DNA of 64,000 bases from Mimachlamys varia (lineage: Eukaryota; Mollusca; Bivalvia; Pectinida; Pectinidae), in NCBI GenBank assembly GCA_947623455.1, contig OX392533.1:33478229-33542228 (forward strand). Reading direction: 5' to 3'. Shown piece by piece: positions 45,761-56,653 of this stretch; positions within the stretch are counted from its first letter, which is position 1, and every line of letters begins with the position of its first letter. Both the position numbers and the translations under genes were made by a program. The notes below the pieces were generated by a model that was not told where the DNA came from, searched no databases, and worked only from the letters and a program-made list of their open reading frames with translations.

Positions 45761-47366
45761 TCACAAATTAAACAATACATGATATAAATTAGACAAAAAC
45801 ACTACAAAGTGTACATACTGTTTTTTGGTAATTGTTTTGTTTGGCACAATGTAACAGATCACAGCATTTCATCATTTACAAATATTATGTTACGGCTTTT
45901 TTAATCATGTTTTCATCTCATGCCATGTCACCATAGAATAAATCATACATGTCACATGCGTCATCGCTGAAACTAAAATATAGAACACTTTCGCATTCAA
46001 AGTATACTAGTCCAATGAATGTATTGATTTAATTGCATGTTCTGGTATATATATTTGTGGGTATTATTGACGTTGTAACAACAGTCACGCCTCACGAATT
46101 CGGTAAAAGCTATCAAGGATGGCTTGTTATGCGTTTATCTATTGATATGCATTAAGCCTCTGGCATAAATCATTATGCAGGACAATGTTTGAAGCGGCAC
46201 CAATATGCTTCCTCAAAATGCTACTACATCCTGACGAAATAATGACCGATTCTCCTATACTGAAGTACATAATACATTATTTCAATATGGTTTCCACACA
46301 TGATTTGAGAGAATATGTACTTGAAAGTGTATGAATATCAAAATAAAATTATTTTAATCTTCATAGAATATTAGTATTTTAACCGATAGCAATATGATGC
46401 GTCTGGTTTCGCCTATAATGCAATTGATTTATCTTTCAATGTTTTTTTCATTCACAAACTAAGTAACTTTTAGTGATATTTAAGACATGTACAAACACAT
46501 TATAATTCATTTCGCCCTGACTGTGCACAGATCCAGACCTTTACTTTTTTTTCATGAATTAAAACCGTACAAAATTATAGATTTTCATTTAATTTGTCAT
46601 TGCAGTTTTGTATATTTGTCACTAGTGCGTTCGAGCTGTATTATCTTGTTTCGCTTCAGAAAAGATAAGCTAGATATATGTCTCTACAACAGAACGGTTA
46701 TAGGCGCGGTCTTCAAACTATCGATAATTGCATTGGTTTAAAATGAACAAAGGGAAGCAATCCCTGGCATGTGAATAAACCGATGGCCTGCGAACGCTAT
46801 TAAATGATTTTGGGTTTAGTTTTCACGAATAAAGTTCCTTAGAAGTCTAGGGGTTCAGGAAAAACAATTATGTGCCAGACATTTTGTAAATATTTTTAAT
46901 TTCTATTTTAAATATTACATATTACATATATGTATTTTCTAATTATTATTTTTTTATTTATTGTGCATTATTATCTGTGGCTGTATTGCATTGGTAGATA
47001 TGTGTAATACAACCACAGCGATCATAGGTGTATTGCCTTAGGTAGACCAGTATTACATACCTAAAATGAGAGGATATGGCACTATATCACTGCAAACTTC
47101 ACTATTAGAGAGCTATTCCCGAGGAGAAGGGCATACAAACTTTAGTTCATTGCATGACTTTTATTTGATAATTAAAGGCCAAAAAATATTAACTTATTTG
47201 ACAAGATATGATTTAACAATTTAGCAATATCTGATCTGTTTATGACTGGTTTCCATTTTGCCGTTTCCTTAATGTTTTTTGTGATAGATTTCACTGCCAT
47301 CTATATCGACTATTCGATGTAAAATAAAGAGAATCCGGCATATCCTGTACCAAAACGATTCTTTCA
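45761..47366. other. Intergenic, nothing recognisable
   Basis: AT-rich sequence with no supported gene or repeat. The ORF at 46487-46741 looks like chance. Confidence 0.5.
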
Positions 47367-47738
47367 TTATTTTGTGATGGCTTTCACTGCGAACTGTGTC
47401 AATTGTTTGATGTTTAAGATTTGCGGAGTGTCTTTAAAAGAATCGGCATCTCCCGTACCACACCATGCCATTTGGAGCAGACGACAATGATCAATAATGA
47501 CAGGACTGTATAATTCACAGCGACTCCTACGATAGGAGCTGACATTTGATAATGTTTTCTCGTGGAACAAAATAAAGGTGTATTGCCCATCGCTAGGGTA
47601 AGTTCCCGTAGTCAAGGGAGGCAGATAAATATGCCGAAAAGAACACCGTTGTAATGAAATAGTATTCATAGATACTTCCATGTGATGTATTAAAACACAT
47701 AATTTTAGAAGATCACGTAACACACACATATGCTGCAC
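47367..47738 (-). CDS. Unrecognised 123-codon ORF, possible exon or pseudogene
   Basis: The central part reads LPPLTTGTYPSDGQYTFILF and later RRSRCELYSPVIIDHC, MAWCGTGDADSF, which looks protein-like. The first codons lie in a family A repeat. The 3' part shows a diverged duplicate at 47270-47345 (gtgat.g.tttcactgc and gtacca). No splice partner or domain was identified. Confidence 0.22.
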   Translation of the reverse strand: MQHMCVLRDLLKLCVLIHHMEVSMNTISLQRCSFRHIYLPPLTTGTYPSDGQYTFILFHEKTLSNVSSYRRSRCELYSPVIIDHCRLLQMAWCGTGDADSFKDTPQILNIKQLTQFAVKAITK

Positions 47739-48200
47739 CTCGAAATTTAGTAATAGATACAGTATGCCGAAAAAATGAATTAAACTGCATCATACAGCTG
47801 TTTCGTCCAAAACTTATGTAGAAGCAGAAGGGTCAGGTGCGTAAAACCCCTTTAATTTATTAATTAAGAAGTAGAATTAAAATAGTTCTGTATAATTTCA
47901 ATTCGTGTACTACGAAAATGTGTATATTAAGTAACGTGCCACTACTCAAATGAGATAAACTGTGGCTATGGAGGCTCCAGCAAACCTCGGGGACTAAACA
48001 ATCCACCAGCTGCCACCCCCTACCATACAGATCACGTAACACACAAATATGCTGCACCTCTGAGAAATAATTCATGTGCTGTACATTTAGAATAAAGTAA
48101 CAGTTACAGTATGCCGAAAATAATAATAACGCTGAGTTATACAGCTGTTTCGTCGTTTACATCATGTTTATATTGTTAGTGTTACTAGCAGTCAAAAGGT
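47700..48200 (+). repeat. Family A repeat, tandem dimer
   Basis: The first unit starts gatcacgtaacacacacata at 47712 and includes cagctgtttcgtcc, gaagcagaagggtcaggtgc and ctccagcaaacctcggggac. A second begins at 48030. The arrangement equals that in intron 18 (13180-13740). Confidence 0.8.
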
Positions 48201-48486
48201 AAAACTTGAACAAAGTATGCACAGAATGATGTATGTTGATCAACACTGATAAAATATGTTAATGATATGTTATATATATCTAGTCACTTAGACTATCTAT
48301 GCTTCCTTTACACCATATTCAAACTCCATTTCATTCTGGTATTAATATCTGCGATAAGATTTATATTCAATGTGTACATTAGCTATTAAAATGATGCATA
48401 GAAAGATAGAATAATACAAAAAAGGTAATAATGATGTCATGATAGTCACAGTTTACTTGATCGCAACCATATTAAACTGAATACTA

Positions 48487-49413
48487 TAGTTGTGGGATCG
48501 CACAACGTTACACGATGTGCGGCGGGCGCACGATGGGCGAACGGTGTATGCACGATGTGCGAACGATGCGATCCTGGGCGATTATTTCTAACGCACATGT
48601 GGGCGCACGATAAACTAACATTGTGCGATGACAAACGTGGTTGATGTAAATTTAGAAATGGTTTAACAATATATACGGTTTCGCGCTAGTTGTTTTAAAC
48701 ATATTTCTATATTTTAACTATTTACATTAGCTGATAGTTCTATCTATATATTTCTTAAAATTAGTATTAGTCTTTCTGTAGTTTTTGAAACAAACCAAAT
48801 AGACACATGTACACTTTCAACACATATTGACAAGTTATCATTCAAGTAAATATTGCCAGGTTTTACCAAGTTATACACTGCACCTGTACATAGACAATAT
48901 ATGTAAATGTCTCTGGCCCGGGGCACTCGCCTAGGTGTGAAAACACAGGTAAAATGGCGGGGAGGGGGTTTTCAAATAACTAATTATAAGAGTCCAGTTT
49001 GTTTTCATAACGGTCGCTCGGTAATGGCTGTCGTAGCGTATCGCAGCACACGGGACAGGTACAACTCTGGTATGTTATTTCTATTCTTTTACCTGGTAGC
49101 TAAACCCGCCCTTGGCTGTCTCATGGTCACTGTAATACTGTTTACTGTACATGTATATTGTTAAATTGACATAATCCCAATAAATATTATGCGAATTTAA
49201 ATAGTTTTTGGACAGGAGGGTTCCATATGTTTTTTGTTCCGTAATATGTATCGACCAGTTGTACCAAATCGTGCGTGTGTGCGATTCTAACGCACACATA
49301 AACGGACGATCTTTAGATCGCCCAGTTGTGCGCACCATGGGCGAACGATGTGTGCACGACGTATGCACGATGCACGCACGCAGTTTTAGGTGCGTTGTGC
49401 GATACCACAACTG
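48487..49413. mobile_element. 927-bp element with long CpG-rich inverted ends
   Basis: The left end tagttgtgggatcgcacaac and right end (gttgtgcgataccacaactg) are inverted repeats that extend about 150 bp, both rich in gcgcacgat, gggcgaacg and tgcacgat words. TA flanks both sides (48485-48486 and 49414-49415). The core has no convincing transposase ORF. Confidence 0.65.
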
Positions 49414-50416
49414 TAATAAAGTTACACATTATCTAAAACTCCTTTGTATACTAATAACATTCAAATAACAAAAACAAATCGACAGCAAACGAAAAACTAA
49501 TATAATAGAAAATCAAACAAGACATATATCGTATTTGAAAATGTGCAGTTTTTTCAGATTTGATAGAACGTGGCTTTAATTTTCTAAACAATGTAATATA
49601 ATAATGCTCAACAATGTAATCATTTAACCTTACGTCAATTATTTGGAGAGTTGTTACAACCATATTACGCAATCCACATACTTTACCTGTATTTCGTGTA
49701 ACCTCATTTCCGTTTTCCGTTTCTGTAGTTAGTCTGCGCCATAATGTTTAAATTAAAAATATAGCAAAGGGTTAACAGAAGTGCAAATTAAATCGTCTGC
49801 AATTATACAGTTACCAAGTCATTCAATATCGAAATGAGTACGTGTTGAACCTACAGTGTGGGAATAGTGCTTTATACAGCGATCGCACCAAAGCAGGTCA
49901 ATCATAACACTGATTGTTAGAATAAGATTAGTTATTTAATAGTTTAATACGTGCAAAAGCTCTAACATCTGTGACAGAACATTACTAATATATAGATGTA
50001 ACCATAGTTTCACATGTACCAGTTTCCAGGTACAGTGTATTAATTTTGTTGTTTGTCCCTATACAAGCCTTGATGTATCATTTCTATACAAGATTCAATG
50101 CACTTATTGATAATTAAATCAATTGATCCTGAAATTGTTGTATTAGCACTATAAAGTCTTCTTTAACTTCACTGCGCTATTTTAATTGATAACATAATGC
50201 GCTGTGTTTTCTATATATATGAAAAAATAACGTATTTTGTGCAATATTCACGAGAAAGCGTTATACTGCACGGCAATGGTCATGTGACCGATCAATAAAA
50301 CTGTTTTTACGCACGATCACGTGTTAAGCTAACATGTGGTCATTTAACGTCGAATCTCGTCACAAGGCTTACAGCCGCGCTGGCGTTCAGTTGACAACTG
50401 AACAAGTTTCGCAAAG

Positions 50417-50473
50417 ATGGCGGATATATTTTCAGTGACGACTACGGACGCAGCAGCAAGAGCGCTAAATCTG
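50417..50473 (+). CDS. Candidate first coding exon (MADIFSVTTT...)
   Basis: The ATG is in a strong context (gcaaagATGGCGG). It opens MADIFSVTTTDAAARALNL and then meets gtattc, a possible donor, in phase 0. Upstream is a CpG-bearing stretch with the palindrome gttcagttgacaactgaac. Without splicing, the frame runs on to a stop at codon 51. It could be the first exon of an unseen plus-strand gene or an alternative 5' exon for the SLC6 gene. Confidence 0.35.
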
Positions 50474-50828
50474 GTATTCAATATTATGTGCATATTCTTA
50501 CTTTTTATTTGGAATCAATTGGAAAATAGCTTAGTGAATAACAAAACCCTCATGAGAAAGTATTTCTGAACAGGCATGGAAATGTTACGCCTCAACCAGG
50601 ATTCAGAAAGGTGAGCTGTACAGGAAGAGATCGATGACTTCAATGCGCCGTTGTTTACAAAATGCCTGAAAATCGACATCGTAAATATTAATAGTGATAT
50701 TTGTAAAACAGCCAATCAATAATTTGATGTAAAACTGCAAATACATGTGGATCGGAATAATCAAGCTGTATTTGGACTATATTGTATCTTGTTCCCACAT
50801 ACATTTCTAGTTTTACAGGAAGACATAT

Positions 50829-51390
50829 GTAACAGGAGAGGGAAAATGCACGGCCTGACCGGGATTCGAACCCGAGACCATCCGAAATCTAGACGCTCTA
50901 GGCGCTCAACCAATCGAGCCATCTGGTCGCTGACGATCGACCAGGTCTAGATCCGCTACATTCCTCCTTAATTTAACAAAGTCTTCATCCCGAAGACACA
51001 AACAATACTCTACAACACTTCAAATGAGTGTGTAACAGGAGAGGAAAAATGCACGGCTAGACCGGGGTTCGAACCCAGGACCTTCCAAACTCTAGACGGA
51101 CGCTCAACCTATTGACCTATCTGGTCGCCGACAATCGACCTCGTCTAGATCTGTTACACACTTCCTTCCTTTAACAAATTCTTCGTCACCGAAGACATCA
51201 CTATTTACAACCCTGGTTCGGGTATCCCCTTGCTAAGTATAAACCAAGTACTTGAAACAAGATTTGGTCACATGCACCAAATGTAACAAGGGAGGAAACA
51301 TGCACGGCTAGACCGGGGTTTGAACCCAGGAACTTCCGAACTTTAGACGGACGCTCAACCAATTGAGATATCTGGTCGCCGACGACCGGC
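50829..51390 (-). repeat. Three tandem tRNA-derived SINE copies
   Basis: Copies begin at 50829, 51032 and 51283 (gtaacaggag or gtaacaaggg). Each has, on the minus strand, an A-box-like region (ggctcgattggttgagcg in the first) and a B box (gggttcgaatcc or variants). A tail with tttgttaaa and cttcgg separates copies 1-2 and 2-3. Later copies are more decayed, for example tttgaaccc in copy 3. Confidence 0.82.
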
Positions 51391-51724
51391 GTATTATAAA
51401 CAGATGGGACTATGTGAAAAAAGTTATTAAATTGCTGAATATTTGTAAGTTAATTAATGGGATATATAATTAACAATTCGAGATGCATTTGTTAGATAGG
51501 AAACGTAACTCAATTTAATTAACCCGACATTAAACATTCCTTTCGATCACCAAGCTGTTAACATCAGTATTTGCTCCTAATTTAACGATATTGTTGGTTC
51601 ACATCACATTTTCCAAGCAGAATAACACTATCCACTTTACTTTCAAATGATTCACTTTCAAAAAGCTGAGTTGATTATACCATTTGACTAAGAATTTATT
51701 TTTCAATACATTCTGTATCAGTCC

Positions 51725-51985
51725 ATGTTATGCATGTATTAAGCTTGTCATTAATAAATTATGAAAAAAAAACCCATGAGAATTATACATTCTTGATCAT
51801 GACATGATATACATGTATTAAGCTTGTCATTAATAAATTATAAAACAAAACATGAAAATAAAAAATTCTAGATCATGACATGATATACATGTACTAGGCT
51901 TGTCATTTATAAATTATAAAACAAAACATGAAAACAAAACATTCTAGATCATGACACGATATACATGTACTAGGCTTATAATAAA
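51725..51985 (+). repeat. 76-79-bp tandem repeat, about 3.3 units
   Basis: tacatgtatt or tacatgtact occurs at 51810, 51886 and 51962, with tgcatgtatt at 51731. Each is followed by aggcttgtcatt or aagcttgtcatt and aaattat. Confidence 0.85.
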
Positions 51986-52124
51986 ATAAACCTTTCGTTT
52001 TTTATAGTAACATCGATCCCTACCGACGAACAAAATTACGGCACATTATTATATTGTATTTTTCCAAGTGTCTCTGTGTATAAAGATCGCCATTGTTCAT
52101 AGTTTCCCTAGATGAATCGATTTC

Positions 52125-52172
52125 ATTACGGTTTTGTTGGCGCTGTGGTATTCTCCGATTTTCCCCTATGTT
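52125..52172 (-). repeat. Family B repeat, end fragment
   Basis: It contains ggttttgttggcgctgtgg and ttttcccctatg, the reverse complement of the family B 5' edge. Confidence 0.55.
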
Positions 52173-52289
52173 TTTTGATCGCAAAGACACAACAAAGCCT
52201 CGAGATTGTGCTTTATCCACAACCTGAATTCGACGATACTGTAAAACGGTAACTTTAACGCACTCTTTTTGGCCCTCTCAAGAAAGGGT

Positions 52290-52480
52290 TTGCTTCTACA
52301 TTAGTTTAGAAATTTTGGATTCCTACCTTTTGGCCCTTAGCATCACTGAAGAGTCCTAGGAGGACGAAACAGCTGTACGATGCAGTTCAATTCATTTTTT
52401 CGGCATACTGTATCTATTACTAAATTTAGGAGGTGCAGCATATGTGTGTGTTACGTCAACCATTGAGATCGCCGTGTGTT
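52290..52480 (-). repeat. Family A repeat copy
   Basis: It contains ttggcccttagcatcactga, ggaggacgaaacagctgtac, cggcatactgtatc and gtgcagcatatgtgtg, in minus orientation. Confidence 0.8.
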
Positions 52481-52724
52481 AAATTTGCCCTCTCAAATGT
52501 TAAAATATGAAATATCATATATGTCATGTAATATGAGACGCAATAACGTAATATGTGTGTTTGTACAAATATTCACCCTGCCTTAAATTCAACATTTCAT
52601 TGTTCGGCGAAAAGGGCAAAAATTAAACGAGGGTGATTATTTCCTTTTTGCTTAGCAATGCTTCGATTGTATCTTGTTGAAAAAGTTTCGATTATTAAAA
52701 AATATCAAAAAATAAAAACAATTG

Positions 52725-53175
52725 AGAATAACGAAGCGTCATTATTCGAACTCAAAATCGATTAAACTAGGGGAAAATACGAAAAAAAGGAAAGATCCAC
52801 AAGGAGAGCCTTGTAAAAGTACAAGAGAAAACGGTCAGCTGTTTCGGTAGGGATAGCGTCTTCTGCTTCATCGACGACAACCGCCATCTAATACTTGGTC
52901 ACATCCAAGTAAAAATCAACTTCTCGAAATGAGAACCGAGTAATTAGTGTCAATCACAAGTAAGTACACTAATTAGCATATTCAAAACCGTCCATCTTCA
53001 TATCATACAGAATATTTTTTCAAAGATACAATATACGGAATATTTCTCAGTGAGACAAATATGGCAACTTTAAAACAAGGTTTTAAGTTTTTAGTGATTG
53101 ACAAAAATGAAAAGATCAACCTGCATCTCTCGAGTCCCTTTGTTGTCAGTTTGTCTGTCAGCAGTCGACATCGAT
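52725..53175 (+). repeat. Family B repeat, long copy
   Basis: It runs from gaataacgaagcgtc to gtcagcagtcgacatc and shares gcgtcttctgcttcatcgac, acatccaagtaaaaatc and ccatcttcatatca with the other copies. Confidence 0.8.
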
Positions 53176-53334
53176 CACTTTAATCATGATATCTAGAGCA
53201 AGACCTCGAATAACGAATCAACTGCGACATGTAAACACAAAAGGTTGAAGAAGCAGGGATGTAGATATCAAGAAATGGAAAGTCCATGGTCGGAAAATTG
53301 AAATAGTCACGTTTATCGTATAGCTTAGTAGTAA

Positions 53335-53735
53335 GCTGTCCAGCTGATGTAGAAGAGTGTGTTCTTTATTTCAAGTTCAGAAGGTTATATACGATCGACG
53401 TGGGCAGCAAACATTTTGTTGTTCATAGACAACACATCAGCAATATATCTGAAAGTAAAATTTAACTATTTGGCAAAGTTTTTGTTACCTGTGCTAATTA
53501 ACTCTTCCACAAATTCAGCCTCGTATGAAAACAGAAAACAAGTCAACTAAAAGTAGGGCAGAGTTTGTTCCCATTTGAAAGCCAACATTCTGCTGGAAAA
53601 TCTTTCCTCCAAACTCAACAAAAATATTATCAACCAGGAATTCAATCATTCGTACTATATCTTCTTCAGTATATTTTATCTTATCTTTAGTTTTTTTTCT
53701 CAACCTCTCTATAACTTTCATTCGCATTCGCCGTC
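53335..53735 (-). pseudogene. Penelope-type reverse transcriptase fragment
   Basis: Translation gives FLVDNIFVEFGGKIFQQNVG and GFQMGTN. After a frameshift it gives SYEAEFVEELISTGNKNF, FRYIADVLSMNN and PSELEIKNT. This is the order seen in Penelope-like RTs with short-read FGG.IFQQ..G.PMGTNCAPLLADLF and YIDDVLS motifs. The catalytic YxDD reads YIAD and there are stops, so it is dead. No GIY-YIG part was found nearby. Confidence 0.82.
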
Positions 53736-54354
53736 ATCTTTGGATATTTGCGAAGACATTACCGATTTTTTAAAGCAACTGTTTAATACGGTTTTGATTG
53801 TTTAGCATTAAACAAGAACATTACTACAAGATAATTTGTGGTCATTTTTATAAGCGTTAGTACCATCAAGCTTGAATTCTCGACGAGAAGGTTGCATGTT
53901 TAAACGTGTTTCAAGCTTAAATCAAACACTAGAACACAAACTAAAATTATACGGATAGCAGGTCCAATTTTCATCCCTTTTAATAAGAAAACAACCCTCG
54001 ATTTTCAGGTGATGAGGCTGGTCCTTTTTCGGTCAGTGTTATCAATCGTATCACGTGCATGATAGTTCCGTTCTTAACATGTACTTGAGCATTAAAAAAC
54101 ATTCTGGGCCGTGGTATGGTTCTATAACACGGAACAGGATTTCAGGCAAAATGAAAAACACACTTTAGAACACAATGCTTTTGTCCATTGGTTTGGATAA
54201 TAGATTTATTAAATTTATATTACACTTTTGATCTGATTTCTTAAGGTAGATTTTTGTTAAGTGGAACAGCCAACAGTCAGAATCGGTCAACTATCTCAAA
54301 CGATATGATTATGACGTCAGAATCGTATTATAGAATAATTTGTGGTTCTTATAT

Positions 54355-54660
54355 TCTGCTTTATCACGACCTTAAAGGCCGTCTCAATGCGGTTCACAAT
54401 TTAATATCTGTGGTTACAGGCCTTAGCAACCAGCCAATATCGTTCTCAACTCCCTGTGGAGCATAAAACCGGTGCTGCCATCTCGGCGCTCACAGCTAAC
54501 ATTCTACAATTCTAGCACTACTCAACCACGTACTCATTTACAGAGTAGACTGGGACAAGCAGAGTAAAGTATCTTGCCCAAGGATACAACACTAGTGCCG
54601 TGACCAGGACTCGAACTCGCAACCCCGGCTTCCTACCAATAGACCAGCATGCCTCCCTGC
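54355..54660 (-). repeat. tRNA-derived SINE
   Basis: On the minus strand it starts gcagggaggcatgctggtct with B box gagttcgagtcc. It continues with ccttgggcaagatacttta and tgtaaatgagtacgtggttg. It ends with gagacggcctttaaggtc and gataaagcagaatataag. The ttgggcaagatactt and tgtaaatg.gtac words are common in metazoan SINE bodies. A tail fragment is at 26610. Confidence 0.8.
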
Positions 54661-54745
54661 AATGATGTCATAATAATCACTCCAATGTTTTGGTCTCATA
54701 ACACGGAACTGACCTTTGAAGTTTTTCATACTGACAATGTAGAGC
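54660..54745 (-). repeat. Repeat D copy, adjoining the SINE
   Basis: tgatgtcataataatcac, ggtctcataacacggaact and tagagcaaatgtaaat match the reverse complement of 39930-40025. Confidence 0.65.
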
Positions 54746-54983
54746 AAATGTAAATATAGAATGTATATAAATATTTGCTTGCATATACAATATTAATGTG
54801 CATATTTCATGCAATACTCTTCCGTGTCACAAGATGAGTAAAATACAGTAGCATACGTGTCTAATTTATATCACAAGTAATTTATGAGAACATTCCATAA
54901 ACCATCAACTCATTATGTTCACAAGCTGTTGTTTCATCTGATATTTAAATTATTACATATTACATATTCGCCCTTTACCTTGA

Positions 54984-55196
54984 ATGCATCACGTAATGGA
55001 AAACTTCACTCTGAATTACTCGTTAACGGATCGAGAACACTATCAACATTCTGATCACGATTTTAAATGTTGGTATATAAAGAGTAAAGCCGACTATCAT
55101 GTGCAACCATTGGAACAGATGATAGAGCGTGCTACAACGCCAACAGATTTTACTTTACCTCGACGAAAGGTAAATGATGTCCGTCATGAATGCTGA
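54984..55196 (+). other. Upstream ORF overlapping the SLC6 start
   Basis: A 70-codon frame, with several Tyr/His residues and no recognised domain, overlaps the SLC6 start codon by 23 bases in another frame. If transcribed as 5' leader it would act as an overlapping uORF. It could also be chance. Confidence 0.25.
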
Positions 55197-55366
55197 AGAC
55201 CTCGAAATTGACCTGATGCACCCAAATAGAAATACACAAAACAGGAGGCCATTGGAACGTACAGTGTGGACACGGAAGAGCGAGTACCTCCTCTCTCTCA
55301 TAGGGTACACTGTTGGACTGAGTAGCCTGTGGAGATTTCCGTATCTGTGTATGAAAAATGGGGGAG
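55174..55366 (+). CDS. SLC6 neurotransmitter:sodium symporter, exon 1
   Basis: It encodes 64 residues plus one base. A charged cytosolic N-terminus ([29 protein letters not shown]) precedes TM1 ([20 protein letters not shown]) and MKNGG. The donor is gtatgc, phase 1. TAA directly precedes this ATG in frame, so this is the earliest start in this exon. SLC6 proteins co-transport Na+ (often Cl-) with amino acids or monoamines across the plasma membrane. In LeuT numbering, residues 22 and 27 of TM1 are Thr and Ser here instead of the common Ala and Asn. The substrate cannot be inferred from this part alone. Confidence 0.9.
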
Positions 55367-55589
55367 GTATGCATAATATCATCTTACTCTTTTTATTCAT
55401 TTGTGGTAGGAATTTGACACTGACCTACATTAGCACAGCGTACCTTCACTATGTGTACATGTATTAGTTACTATAGTCTGGTCTCTTGTTGTGCTTTCTT
55501 TTCATGTCATAAAAAAAAACACATTTTTGGGTAGTTTAAATGAAATTGTCATGAATCAGTATAATATTATTTTAATATATCTCAGTTCT

Positions 55590-55808
55590 CATTTTGACGA
55601 CGTGACGTTTCTTTGGAGGTGACATAGAGTGACAAGATGGGTGTCGACGAAGCAAAATACGCTTACTTTTCGGAAACACGTTTTCTTTTTTCATAATGTA
55701 CTTCTCTAGGGTATCCGTGTAAATTTTTCCTTTGTTCATATTTCGTCACTAATTTTATCGATTTTGAGTTCGGATAATGGTTTTGTTAACGCTTTAGTAT
55801 TCTCCTTT
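55590..55808 (-). repeat. Family B repeat in SLC6 intron 1
   Basis: It contains gacgaagcaaaatacgctta, attttgagttcggataatgg and gttaacgctttagtattctc. It fills much of the 523-bp intron. Confidence 0.75.
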
Positions 55809-55889
55809 AAATTTTAATTTGTTGTTTAAACAAGTTTTTGTATCAAATGTATAATACTAATGCTTTTTCTTTCGTTTTTGTTTTATTAG

Positions 55890-56021
55890 GGGCCTTCTTG
55901 ATTCCATTCACCTTTTTCATGATAATATGTGGGTTCCCATTATATTATCTTGAATTGGCGTTGGGACAATTCTCAGGCAAGAGTCCGATGATTGTGTGGA
56001 ATATCTGTCCATTATTTAAAG
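55890..56021 (+). CDS. SLC6 symporter, exon 2
   Basis: It joins exon 1 in phase 1 (acceptor ttttattag) to complete NGGGAFLIPFTFFMIICG, then FPLYYLELALGQFSGKSP and VWNICPLFKG. This covers the end of TM1, TM2 and the loop before TM3. FLE/YLELALGQ and CPLFKG are SLC6 hallmarks. The exon ends at AAAG before gcaagc, a GC-type donor at the usual KG boundary. If not spliced, a stop follows at 56069-56071. No TM3 exon was found to the right end of the window. Confidence 0.9.
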
Positions 56022-56538
56022 GCAAGCTATACCAGTGTATAAGAATAATAATATACAAGTGTCCTTTTTAATGTATGTCAATCACTAATAAACTAAGTTA
56101 AACTATAGATCAACCAATTGGGCAGATTGATTCAACGGTATCTGAAATTATTACATGACATGCTATTAAAGTGTTAATGAGGTAGTTTATTTTTATTTTT
56201 TAAATAAATATTTCTATAAAAAAAAATAAGAAGCCATAAACATCTACCAGGTTGAAACAGTCGTTACGTACATAGTACGATACATGCGTAAAGATTGTGT
56301 GCAGACAGTTTACCGGTCAAGTGTCGTCTGATGAAAATGATATTCAAAGATGATTCTGAACAGATGTCTAAATGTTAATATAAACAACGAAATCAATTAG
56401 TAAAAAACATATTTTCAGGGATGCTGTCAAATGGTGAAGCTATATTGCGAATTTTAAGTTAAAACTTTGATTGACAAAATCTTTATGTTATGGCATGAAG
56501 TATGGATTAAAATAAAATGCTTTCAGATATGGGCTGAA

Positions 56539-56653
56539 CCTTATTTTGAATGCGTATACGATAGTATGCCGCAGTTGTCGACGAACATATTCAATAGTGA
56601 ATATGTCCGTTTTCAACTGCGGGCATACTACCGTGTATGCATTCAAAATGGGG
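56539..56653. repeat. 115-bp near-perfect inverted repeat (hairpin)
   Basis: The left arm has ttattttgaatgcgtatacg, tagtatgcc, gcagttg and gaacatattca. After a 4-base loop the right arm returns as tgaatatgtccg, caactgcgggcatacta and gtatgcattcaaaa. It can form one long stem on either strand. A foldback MITE is most likely; a small-RNA hairpin is possible. Confidence 0.75.

Noticed and set aside
50860..50935. tRNA gene on the minus strand
   Set aside because: It is one of three tandem SINE heads with the same tail. Acceptor-stem pairing is not convincing.
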